Assembly (NCBI GenBank): GCA_910584685.1
Contig: CAJUAO010000016.1
Coordinates: 9,487-73,486, forward strand
DNA: 64,000 nucleotides
Reading direction: 5' to 3'
Source: an uncultured Lachnospiraceae bacterium
Lineage (GTDB): Bacteria > Bacillota > Clostridia > Lachnospirales > Lachnospiraceae
Part shown: positions 27,363 through 34,479 of the stretch, piece by piece
Layout: the number at the start of each line of letters is the position of its first letter
Numbering within the stretch: position 1 is the stretch's first letter
Program-made: the position numbers and the translations under genes
The notes under the pieces: generated by a model
Told to the model about the DNA's origin: nothing
The model's input: only the letters and a program-made list of their open reading frames with translations
The model's database searches: none

Positions 27363-28184
27363 CTATCTAAGATTTTCCCTGATGTACCTAAACTGCTCAT
27401 TTAGCATATCCACAGCGATAACACCCTTACTGTCAAATGCAGTTGCTTCCACCGTAAAATCACCTTTATAATTGATTTTTTTGATAAAATCAAAAAAGCG
27501 GCTAAAATCCACCTTGCCTGCTCCTATGGGAAGGGTGCGAAGATTACTCCAGTCCATATATCCCCCTCCATAATCATTTATATGATAGTGACAAATATGT
27601 CCCTCCTTCCATAGCCATTCATATTTCTTTTCATATAATAATTCAAGCTGCTCATGGAACGCAGCCATCTTTGTATCAAATACAAACTTAACATAAGGAA
27701 ATTTTTCTTTAAGCTCCCATAAATGCTTCATAGGATTTTCTGTATTGCATACTACATTTTCTATAAGCAGCTCTAGTCTATATTTCTCTGCAAGCTCATT
27801 TAAATATGGATATGCTCTGATATTATTTTGGAAATTGGAATCTGACGCTATTCCTCCCCATAAATGCAGTACCAATTTCTTTGCTCCAATACAATTTGCT
27901 ACATTACAATCCATATCAAACATATTGTATGCCTCAACCTGTTCATTTTCATTTCCTTTACTAATTATCTCACCAATGACTTTTTCACAATGTACAACAG
28001 GTATGTAAAAATTCATTTTTGTCAAAAAAATTTTTAATGCCTCAATATCCTTATACCAAAAACTATCCATCATAAGCTCGAAACCGTCACACGTTAATTG
28101 CTTTGACAACGGCTCTAACAGCCTGTAATCATATTCGTTTACTTTTCCTGTAACCGCTCCTGTGGAGCATAAAATTTTATTCAT
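27363..28184 (-). CDS. Sugar phosphate isomerase/epimerase (AP endonuclease family 2 TIM barrel)
   Basis: A 273-residue TIM-barrel protein of the xylose-isomerase-like superfamily. It shows the metal-site residues spread along the barrel: VVHCEKV, LHLWGG, LLIENV, FDTKMAAF, CHYHINDYGG and TVEATAF. Members interconvert or epimerize sugars and inositols, or cleave abasic DNA; the carbohydrate context favours a sugar. AGGAGG precedes the ATG. It heads a three-gene operon with an unknown 126-residue protein and a HAD hydrolase. Confidence 0.88.
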   Translation of the reverse strand: MNKILCSTGAVTGKVNEYDYRLLEPLSKQLTCDGFELMMDSFWYKDIEALKIFLTKMNFYIPVVHCEKVIGEIISKGNENEQVEAYNMFDMDCNVANCIGAKKLVLHLWGGIASDSNFQNNIRAYPYLNELAEKYRLELLIENVVCNTENPMKHLWELKEKFPYVKFVFDTKMAAFHEQLELLYEKKYEWLWKEGHICHYHINDYGGGYMDWSNLRTLPIGAGKVDFSRFFDFIKKINYKGDFTVEATAFDSKGVIAVDMLNEQFRYIRENLR

Positions 28185-28237
28185 TGACAGCCTCCTTTTT
28201 CAATCTAACAAATATTTCATTACTATGTATAAGCATA

Positions 28238-28276
28238 TAAAAATCGCACCAAACATTCTTATATGTCCGGTGCGAT
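28238..28276 (-). terminator. Terminator of the small transcript
   Basis: ATCGCACC / GGTGCGAT perfect 8-bp stem with an 18-base loop and five T residues on the minus strand. It ends a short transcription unit that starts at the promoter at 28464-28492. Confidence 0.8.
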
Positions 28277-28318
28277 AATAACTATGAAAAATATAGCGAT
28301 AACTATTATTACATTCAC
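28259..28318 (-). CDS. Candidate 19-residue hydrophobic peptide (type I toxin-like)
   Basis: A GTG-started frame encodes MNVIIVIAIFFIVIIAPDI: one continuous hydrophobic helix and a short polar end. It lies inside a roughly 215-base transcript with its own strong promoter and terminator; the terminator stem overlaps the stop. No good ribosome site precedes it, but the start region (TGAATGTAATA on the transcript) is complementary over 11 bases to a segment near the transcript 5' end, which could hide it. Size and composition resemble Ibs-type toxins of E. coli. Function is inferred. Confidence 0.4.
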   Translation of the reverse strand: MNVIIVIAIFFIVIIAPDI

Positions 28319-28371
28319 ATTTATGCACAGACCTATAAGACCTATCGGCTCATAACTGTGCTATACCAAAA

Positions 28372-28437
28372 TCAGTTACAAGCAATATGTCGGCAATGGA
28401 TTGTCTTATGCTTTTTTGAATGTAATATGTGAAGCAT
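28372..28437 (-). CDS. Candidate 21-residue leader peptide
   Basis: ATG at 28437 with an ideal AAGGAG ribosome site 7 bases upstream, just after a strong promoter. The peptide is short, rich in His and Lys (begins MLHILHSKKHK) and unlike known families. It could be a leader peptide whose translation changes folding of the downstream RNA, or the RNA may be noncoding here. Confidence 0.35.
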   Translation of the reverse strand: MLHILHSKKHKTIHCRHIACN

Positions 28438-28463
28438 TTCTTTTCTCCTTAAAATTTTTTACT

Positions 28464-28492
28464 ATATTATCACTTGTAAACAAGATTGTCAA
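28464..28492 (-). promoter_or_regulatory. Consensus promoter of a short transcript
   Basis: TTGACA, a 17-base spacer and TAATAT on the minus strand. The spacer contains CTTGTTTACAAG (28473-28484), nearly the same as the palindrome in the pflB promoter. Confidence 0.75.
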
Positions 28493-28537
28493 TAGAACAT
28501 GCCTTGTTATATAAAATATAGCTTCAATTATTGTTTC

Positions 28538-28569
28538 AAAAAAAGTGCCTGCGCATACGCTGCACAGGC
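28538..28569 (-). terminator. Probable original ppdK terminator
   Basis: GCCTGTGCA / TGCGCAGGC stem (one G-U pair) followed by seven T residues after a two-base gap on the minus strand. It lies just after the duplicated ppdK-end sequence and most likely ended ppdK before the insertion. Confidence 0.8.
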
Positions 28570-28657
28570 ATTTACGTTTTAACTATTTATTAGCTATTGC
28601 AACCTGCGCATACGCTGCGCAGGCGTTTACATTTTAACTATTTATTAGCTATTGCAG
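28548..28657 (-). repeat. Tandem duplication, two 55-base units
   Basis: Two copies (28548-28602 and 28603-28657) match except for a few transitions. Each holds a GCAATAGCTAATAAATAG segment, which reads as the last codons and stop of ppdK in the right frame, plus the terminator stem. Only the outer copy keeps the T run. Confidence 0.85.
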
Positions 28658-28978
28658 CCTGTGCTGCTGTGACGTATCAGAGGAAAGTTCTGTTTGGGTA
28701 ACTGTATAATTGTTGCTCCTGCCTTCGACATCCAGCTTGTAGTCATCTGGAAAGAAATTCAATTTCCAAATAAAACAATCCCTACAAACTACTATCTCTT
28801 TTACGAAAGCATCTATTATTTCCTCTGGAATGTGCTTAGTTGAGAAATTAAAGTCCTGCTCTAATCCATATTTTAACACTTCCAGCTTATCCTTGTAAAT
28901 ATCGTCTGTAATTTCTTCCTCACTCTCAAGCAACATTAGTTGCTCTCTGAGCTTTTCCTGCTCTTTTTGAATTTCTCA
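28649..28978 (-). pseudogene. C-terminal remnant of a large serine recombinase
   Basis: A frame without a start, about 110 codons. It reads like the C-terminal part of the resolvase-type large serine recombinases carried by integrative elements: a coiled-coil LREQLMLLESEEEITDD region and then IDAFVKEIVVCRDCFIWKLN. The catalytic N-terminal domain is missing. It joins a different gene fragment in another frame near 28970. Its stop lies inside the sequence that resembles the ppdK end, as expected if this was one edge of an element. Confidence 0.7.
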
Positions 28979-29067
28979 TAATAAAACTTCTCATGTTCCT
29001 CGTTTGCAAAAACCATGTGTGTGTTGTTGGCGCTCTGCGCCCCTGCTCTTAACGCTGTGTTGTTCAT
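28936..29067 (-). pseudogene. N-terminal fragment of a conjugative-element protein
   Basis: Starts at 29067 with GGAGGT 8 bases upstream. The first 30 residues (MNNTALRAGAQSANNTHMVF, then EEHEKFYYEK) match a small protein often seen in Firmicute conjugative transposons (DUF6075-like, from memory). After that the frame switches into the recombinase remnant, ending at 43 codons. It looks like a deletion joint between two genes of one element. Confidence 0.6.
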
Positions 29068-29145
29068 ACATGAACCTCCTTCATTAAAGATATTGAATAA
29101 AAAAGGGAACAAACCCCAAAATAGGGTCTATTCCCAAACATCAAA

Positions 29146-29172
29146 CAAGGGAAAGCATTTTGCTTTCCCTTG
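29146..29172 (-). terminator. Stem-loop after the junction fragment
   Basis: CAAGGGAAAGCA / TGCTTTCCCTTG, a perfect 12-bp stem followed by TTTG on the minus strand. It now terminates ppdK read-through and was probably the terminator of the truncated element gene. Confidence 0.7.
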
Positions 29173-29178
29173 CAGAAC

Positions 29179-29303
29179 TTATATATAGACTTTTACCACA
29201 ATATCCTTAAATCTGTTAGCCTTTGTGTACTCTGGACGTTCAGCCATAAATGCCTTTACGTCCTCTCTCGACACCGTTAAGGTACAGAAGTAAATATGTG
29301 GTT
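29179..29303 (-). pseudogene. C-terminal fragment of an element gene fused at the ppdK end
   Basis: About 40 codons read TVSREDVKAFMAERPEY and DIVVKVYI before a stop and a terminator. The frame has no start of its own: upstream it runs into ppdK in the wrong frame. It looks like the 3' end of a gene from the mobile element. I cannot name the family. Confidence 0.5.
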
Positions 29304-29305
29304 GT

Positions 29306-31939
29306 CTAATTCCTCTTGTTGTTAATTGCAGCCTGCGCAGCGGCAAGTCTTGCAATAGGTACACGGAATGGTGAACATGACACATAGTCAAGACCAATCT
29401 TGTGGCAGAACTCTACTGATGAAGGGTCTCCGCCGTGCTCACCGCAGATACCTACATGAAGCTTTGGATTAACCGGCTTACCAAGCTTAATAGCTGTCTC
29501 CATAAGCTTGCCTACGCCTGTCTGGTCAAGCTTAGCAAATGGGTCATTCTCAAAAATCTTTGTATCATAGTAAGCATTTAAGAACTTACCTGCATCATCT
29601 CTCGAGAAGCCGAATGCCATCTGTGTAAGGTCGTTTGTACCGAAGCAGAAGAAGTCAGCCTCTGAAGCAATTTCATCTGCTGTAAGCGCAGCTCTTGGAA
29701 TCTCTATCATTGTACCAACCTCGTACTCAAGGTCAATACCTGCGGCAGAAATTTCAGCATCTGCTGTTTCTACTACTACCTTCTTAACAAATTTAAGCTC
29801 CTTAACCTCACATACAAGAGGAATCATGATTTCAGGCTTAACTGCCCAGTCAGGATGAGCCTTCTTTACATTAATAGCTGCGCGGATAACAGCCTTTGTC
29901 TGCATCTTGGCAATTTCAGGATATGTTACTGCAAGACGGCAGCCTCTGTGTCCCATCATAGGGTTAAACTCATGAAGAGATGTGATAATATTCTTTATTG
30001 TCTCTACTGACTTGCCCTGAGCGTCAGCAAGCTTCTTAATGTCAGCCTCCTCTGTAGGAACGAACTCATGAAGAGGTGGGTCAAGAAATCTGATTGTAAC
30101 AGGATTTCCTTCAAGAGCCTCGTATAATTTTTCAAAGTCTCCCTGCTGATATGGAAGAATCTTGTCAAGGGCTGCCTCTCTCTCCTCTACTGTATCAGAA
30201 CAAATCATCTCTCTAAATGCGGCAATTCTGTCCTCCTCGAAGAACATATGCTCTGTACGGCAAAGACCTATACCCTCTGCGCCAAGCTCACGAGCCTTTC
30301 TTGCATCCTCAGGTGTATCTGCGTTTGTTCTGACCTTAAGTGTTCTGTACTTGTCAGCCCAAGCCATAACCCTTCCGAACTCACCTGCTATAGTAGCGTC
30401 AACTGTAGGGATAACTCCATCGTAGATATTACCTGTTGTACCATCTATAGAAATAAAGTCTCCCTCATGGAACTCCTTGCCTGCAAGAGTAAACTTCTTA
30501 TTCTCCTCATCCATGGCAATATCGCCGCAGCCTGATACACAGCATGTACCCATACCACGCGCAACAACGGCAGCATGTGACGTCATACCTCCACGAACTG
30601 TAAGGATACCCTGAGCAGCCTTCATACCTGTAATATCTTCAGGAGATGTCTCAAGACGAACAAGAACTACCTTCTCGCCTCTTGCTCCCCAAACCTCTGC
30701 ATCCTCTGCAGTAAATACAACCTTACCGCATGCAGCTCCAGGTGAAGCGCCAAGTCCCTTACCCATAGGAGTTGCAGCCTTAAGTGCAGCAGCGTCAAAC
30801 TGTGGGTGAAGTAATGTGTCAAGATTTCTAGGGTCAATCATAGCAACAGCTTCCTCTTCTGTTCTCATGCCCTCGTCAACAAGGTCGCATGCTATCTTAA
30901 GGGCAGCCTGCGCTGTTCTCTTACCGTTTCTTGTCTGAAGCATATAAAGCTTACCATGCTCTACAGTAAACTCCATATCCTGCATGTCTCTGTAGTGGTC
31001 CTCAAGTGTCTTGCAAACACCCTCAAACTGTGAGAATGCCTCAGGGAACTTGTCAGCCATCTCTGCTATCTTCATAGGCGTACGTACTCCGGCAACCACG
31101 TCCTCGCCCTGTGCGTTTGTAAGGAACTCTCCGAAAAGACCTTTAGCTCCTGTAGCAGGGTCTCTTGTAAAGGCAACGCCTGTACCACAGTCATCACCCA
31201 TATTACCAAATGCCATAGACTGTACGTTTACGGCTGTTCCCCAAGAATATGGGATATCATTGTCTCTTCTGTAAACATTTGCTCTAGGGTTGTCCCATGA
31301 ACGGAATACAGCCTTAATAGCTCCCATTAACTGCTCCTTCGGGTCATCCGGGAAGTCTGAGCCAATCTTTGACTTGTACTCTGCCTTAAACTGGTTAGCT
31401 AACTCCTTTAAGTCATCTGCATCAAGCTCAACGTCCTGCTTAACGCCCTTCTTTTCCTTCATAGCGTCGATAAGCTGCTCAAAATACTTCTTGCCAACTT
31501 CCATAACTACGTCTGAATACATCTGAATAAATCTTCTGTAGCAGTCCCATGCCCAGCGTGGGTTTCCTGACATTTCAGCTATAGCGTTTACAACCTCCTC
31601 ATTAAGACCAAGGTTAAGGATAGTATCCATCATACCAGGCATAGATGCTCTGGCGCCTGAACGAACTGAAACAAGAAGCGGATTTGTCTTATCTCCAAAC
31701 TTCTTACCTGTAATTTCTTCCATCTTAATGATGTACTCGTTTATCTGAGCCTGGATTTCATCATTTATCTGTCTTCCATCCTCATAGTACTGTGTACAAG
31801 CCTCTGTTGTAATAGTAAAGCCCTGTGGAACAGGAAGTCCGATGTTTGTCATCTCTGCTAAGTTAGCTCCCTTACCACCAAGAAGCTCACGCATGTTTGC
31901 ATTACCTTCTGTAAAAAGGTATACCCATTTGTTTGCCAT
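29306..31939 (-). CDS. ppdK: Pyruvate, phosphate dikinase
   Basis: An 877-residue enzyme that interconverts pyruvate + ATP + Pi and PEP + AMP + PPi. In anaerobes it often works in glycolysis or gluconeogenesis. N-terminal ATP-grasp region (GGKGANLAEMT, then SVRSGARASMPGMMDTILN), central swivelling domain with the phospho-histidine in GGMTSHAAVV, and a C-terminal TIM barrel with GICGEHGG. The start at 31939 follows AGGAGG; an upstream ATG at 31972 lacks one. It has a consensus promoter (32072-32099). The last residues (INNKRN) are atypical and come from the insertion at its 3' end. Confidence 0.97.
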   Translation of the reverse strand: MANKWVYLFTEGNANMRELLGGKGANLAEMTNIGLPVPQGFTITTEACTQYYEDGRQINDEIQAQINEYIIKMEEITGKKFGDKTNPLLVSVRSGARASMPGMMDTILNLGLNEEVVNAIAEMSGNPRWAWDCYRRFIQMYSDVVMEVGKKYFEQLIDAMKEKKGVKQDVELDADDLKELANQFKAEYKSKIGSDFPDDPKEQLMGAIKAVFRSWDNPRANVYRRDNDIPYSWGTAVNVQSMAFGNMGDDCGTGVAFTRDPATGAKGLFGEFLTNAQGEDVVAGVRTPMKIAEMADKFPEAFSQFEGVCKTLEDHYRDMQDMEFTVEHGKLYMLQTRNGKRTAQAALKIACDLVDEGMRTEEEAVAMIDPRNLDTLLHPQFDAAALKAATPMGKGLGASPGAACGKVVFTAEDAEVWGARGEKVVLVRLETSPEDITGMKAAQGILTVRGGMTSHAAVVARGMGTCCVSGCGDIAMDEENKKFTLAGKEFHEGDFISIDGTTGNIYDGVIPTVDATIAGEFGRVMAWADKYRTLKVRTNADTPEDARKARELGAEGIGLCRTEHMFFEEDRIAAFREMICSDTVEEREAALDKILPYQQGDFEKLYEALEGNPVTIRFLDPPLHEFVPTEEADIKKLADAQGKSVETIKNIITSLHEFNPMMGHRGCRLAVTYPEIAKMQTKAVIRAAINVKKAHPDWAVKPEIMIPLVCEVKELKFVKKVVVETADAEISAAGIDLEYEVGTMIEIPRAALTADEIASEADFFCFGTNDLTQMAFGFSRDDAGKFLNAYYDTKIFENDPFAKLDQTGVGKLMETAIKLGKPVNPKLHVGICGEHGGDPSSVEFCHKIGLDYVSCSPFRVPIARLAAAQAAINNKRN

Positions 31940-32071
31940 TATTAAGTTCCTCCTAAAAATTTTTTTATGCAAATAGTTACATAGATATATAGATATAATC
32001 CTGTATCTACTTCAAACATAAATATAATCCTAAAACGCTGTGATTATATTGACATTCTAAGACTTATTAGT

Positions 32072-32099
32072 ATTATAGCATAGATAATTTAATAGTCAA
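32072..32099 (-). promoter_or_regulatory. ppdK promoter
   Basis: TTGACT, a 16-base spacer and TATAAT on the minus strand, about 130 bases upstream of the ppdK start. Confidence 0.75.
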
Positions 32100-32199
32100 C
32101 AATTTTGAAAGGAGCTATATTAAAAAATTGAATATTATTTACAAAAAAGGAGCTGAAAGAACTGAAGTTCATGAGAATTTCCTATATAACCATAATATC

Positions 32200-32479
32200 A
32201 AAAAGAGCCGGCTCTTATTACAACACACCGGCTCTTACTTCGCGAGTTTTTTATTATCAGCAGGTTTTTATCGTACAAATCTTTAAAGCGTATTTTGAGC
32301 ATAAATCATCAACCAAAAGTCTTTTATTATATGCTAACCTGACTGATTATCTGTTCGTTTGTACATCATAACTGATATACAAGGCAAAAATATGTAATTT
32401 AAACTGCTGTGCCCTTCAATCCCAAAGAGCTTACTACCTCCGTTAAACTAATATTTTTCCCTGTTTTAAATTCTCTGCA
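32200..32479 (-). ncRNA. Candidate structured noncoding RNA, about 280 bases
   Basis: A transcription unit between GH43 and ppdK with a strong promoter (32486-32514) and an intrinsic terminator (AAGAGCCGG/CCGGCTCTT stem, then five T residues, 32200-32236). It contains no convincing open frame. Long pairings are visible: AUCAG and CAGGUU with AACCUGCUGAU, an AGCAUA/UAUGCU hairpin inside, and a competing GUACAAA/UUUGUAC pair. I checked it by eye against riboswitch, T-box, SRP and tmRNA signatures and found none. A 6S-like or novel RNA is possible. Confidence 0.5.
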
Positions 32480-32485
32480 AATTAA

Positions 32486-32514
32486 ATTTTAAACTTTTTT
32501 AATGTTTTTGTCAA
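32486..32514 (-). promoter_or_regulatory. Promoter of the candidate RNA
   Basis: TTGACA, a 17-base spacer and TAAAAT on the minus strand, beginning 44 bases after the GH43 stop. Confidence 0.7.
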
Positions 32515-32557
32515 GTATTTTAATAAATAATATTAAAAAGTTTTCATTAAATATAAT

Positions 32558-34048
32558 CTAACCTCTCTTATAACCAAAGTACTCAAAATCAGCATATCCT
32601 CCAAGGCTCTTTGTTGCATAATTATAAAGACCTATACGGTAGCCCATAAAATGGTCCAGAGTATAAAGCATCTTTAGCTCCCTTCCAATCCTTTTCCAGC
32701 TTTCGCCGTCCTCTGAATAGAAAAATTCCGCTATATCCCTGCTGTCCTCATAATCAAAATATATTTTTACATATGCCTTATCACCCTTTAGCTCAACCGA
32801 CTCAAGCTCGCCTGTTTTATCACTCATAACAATATACTTTTTATTTTCTTCCATTTTTACGCCTACTGTGCCAAAATTGCTTTGAAGCGCTACAAGTCCT
32901 GCAAAGTCGCCATTCTTCATGCCTGCTGTAAGTACAGCCGTCTCGCATGTACAATTAGGTCCTTCTGTTCTCTGTGTAAGGGTATTTCTTGCATCAATTA
33001 TTCCGGCTGCAAGCTGCGCTGTTGTAAGCCTTAAATATCCCGGTCGTTCTGTGAATGACCAGTGTTCATTGTCAGGATTATGATTCCACTGCCATTGATT
33101 TGCAAGCTTATTTTCACTATGGTTAAAATCGTCGCTTATAACCATATCAAACTTCTCTCCCTCCTCAAACGGCGTTTCAAATTCATGAGGAACCTTGCCG
33201 TCTACACCAAGCACAGGCCATCCGTCCTCCCATGTCATAGGCATTATGCACGGAATTCTTCCTACCGCATCATGGTCCTGGAAAAGCATAGCAAACCACT
33301 GTCCGTCTGCCGTGTCAAAGAAAGCTCCCTGCGCCACTCCCTTATTATGATAGCCCATATCATCATCCATTATAATTTTTCTCTCATATGGTCCGAGAAG
33401 CTCCTTTGAACGGTAGCATACCTCACGTCTTCTTTCGTTCCCGTCCTTAGGCCATTCTATAAAAATAAGATAATAATATCCGTTTACCTTATATGCATGA
33501 CAGCCCTCGCAGCGAAGACCTATATTTTCCTTTGGGGTTGAAAATAAAAGCTGGTTTATGCCTCCCTCAAGTATTCCTGAGCCGTCAGGCTTAAGCTCTG
33601 TAATCCTGATATCTCCGCACTGGTGAAACATAAAAAGCCTGCCGTCATCAAATAACAATGACATATCATGATAAATTCCGTCATATACATATCTTTTCCA
33701 ATCACCTGACTCTATGTCCTTTGTATAATACAAATATGTCTTTTTCATATCATTGCATACAAAGCATGCATAGAATGTGCCGTTATTGTATCTTAAGCTT
33801 GTCGCCCACTGGCCTCTGCCATATACGTTCTGTCCGTTTTTAAGATTGTATCCGTCATTGTCCTCTATAGTATCATAAATATATGACTGTATTTCCCAGT
33901 TGACTAAATCTGTTGACTTCATAACAGGACAGCCCGGCATTACATGCATTGTGGTGCTTACCATATAAAATGCATTTCCTACTCTTATCACGTCTACATC
34001 AGGAACATCTGACCAGAATATAGGGTTTTTTATTACTGCTTTACTCAT
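32558..34048 (-). CDS. Glycoside hydrolase family 43 (beta-xylosidase/arabinofuranosidase-like)
   Basis: A 496-residue enzyme. The five-blade beta-propeller fills residues 1-300: the catalytic base Asp in WSDVPDVDVIRVG, the pKa-modulating Asp in YHDMSLL, and the acid Glu in RCEGCHAYK. Residues 310-495 form a beta-sandwich with DDFNHSENKLANQWQW, the usual C-terminal domain of xylosidase-type GH43 enzymes. No signal peptide, so it trims imported arabinoxylo-oligosaccharides. A GAGGA ribosome site precedes the ATG. A perfect palindrome sits 39 bases upstream and may be an operator. Confidence 0.93.
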   Translation of the reverse strand: MSKAVIKNPIFWSDVPDVDVIRVGNAFYMVSTTMHVMPGCPVMKSTDLVNWEIQSYIYDTIEDNDGYNLKNGQNVYGRGQWATSLRYNNGTFYACFVCNDMKKTYLYYTKDIESGDWKRYVYDGIYHDMSLLFDDGRLFMFHQCGDIRITELKPDGSGILEGGINQLLFSTPKENIGLRCEGCHAYKVNGYYYLIFIEWPKDGNERRREVCYRSKELLGPYERKIIMDDDMGYHNKGVAQGAFFDTADGQWFAMLFQDHDAVGRIPCIMPMTWEDGWPVLGVDGKVPHEFETPFEEGEKFDMVISDDFNHSENKLANQWQWNHNPDNEHWSFTERPGYLRLTTAQLAAGIIDARNTLTQRTEGPNCTCETAVLTAGMKNGDFAGLVALQSNFGTVGVKMEENKKYIVMSDKTGELESVELKGDKAYVKIYFDYEDSRDIAEFFYSEDGESWKRIGRELKMLYTLDHFMGYRIGLYNYATKSLGGYADFEYFGYKRG

Positions 34049-34086
34049 ATTTTCCTCATTTCTGCACGGCTTTATGGGTATAAAGT

Positions 34087-34123
34087 GCTAAATGCGCTAA
34101 ATGTGGTACATTGCGCATTTAGC
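34087..34123. promoter_or_regulatory. Perfect 11-bp inverted repeat upstream of GH43
   Basis: GCTAAATGCGC and GCGCATTTAGC, with a second inner pair AATGT/ACATT. On the transcript this would fold into a stable stem 39 bases before the GH43 ATG. No T run follows, so an operator or a leader hairpin is more likely than a terminator. Confidence 0.55.
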
Positions 34124-34414
34124 GCTTACAGGTTTGCGGAAGCCGCACAGACACAAACCTGGCAGGCTGACTTATCAAGAAATCAACATACATTATACCG
34201 GCATATAACTATATTTTCAATACACTGTATATATTCGTCTTATTGTGACAGCCGATTTTCTCATCCATAAGCATGCTCATATATTAAACATTTTTTATCC
34301 AATGTACAATATACTGGCTTATTGCGTTAAGTATATGGTATACCTTGCTATAACGCAATGAAATATAATGCTGCGTAATTGATTTTTTCTGCTAAATACA
34401 ATCAGAACTGTAAC

Positions 34415-34460
34415 AAAAGAGGCTGTTGCAGCAAGAATTTTTTTCTTAATGCGACAGCCC
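34415..34460 (-). terminator. glyS terminator
   Basis: GGCTGTCGCATTAAGAA pairs with TTCTTGCTGCAACAGCC with small mismatches, followed by CTCTTTTG on the minus strand. It begins 20 bases after the glyS stop. Confidence 0.75.
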
Positions 34461-34479
34461 TTTCGCTTACAATAAATTT

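Larger units (their letters stand above)
28651..29335 (-). mobile_element. Remnant of an integrative element at the 3' end of ppdK
   Basis: The remnant is bounded by 11-base direct repeats ATTGCAGCCTG (28651-28661 and 29325-29335), whose flanks also match imperfectly. Inside are three fragments of element genes and two stem-loops. Outside on the far side, GCAGCACAGGCTGCAAT continues into the codons and stop expected for the native ppdK end. The simplest reading is site-specific insertion into ppdK that rebuilt its last codons, followed by loss of most of the element. Confidence 0.65.
34049..34479. other. Intergenic region between glyS and GH43
   Basis: It holds a large palindrome near the GH43 start (34087-34123) and the glyS terminator (34415-34460). 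The 290 bases between are AT-rich, with no gene or clear promoter. Confidence 0.5.
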
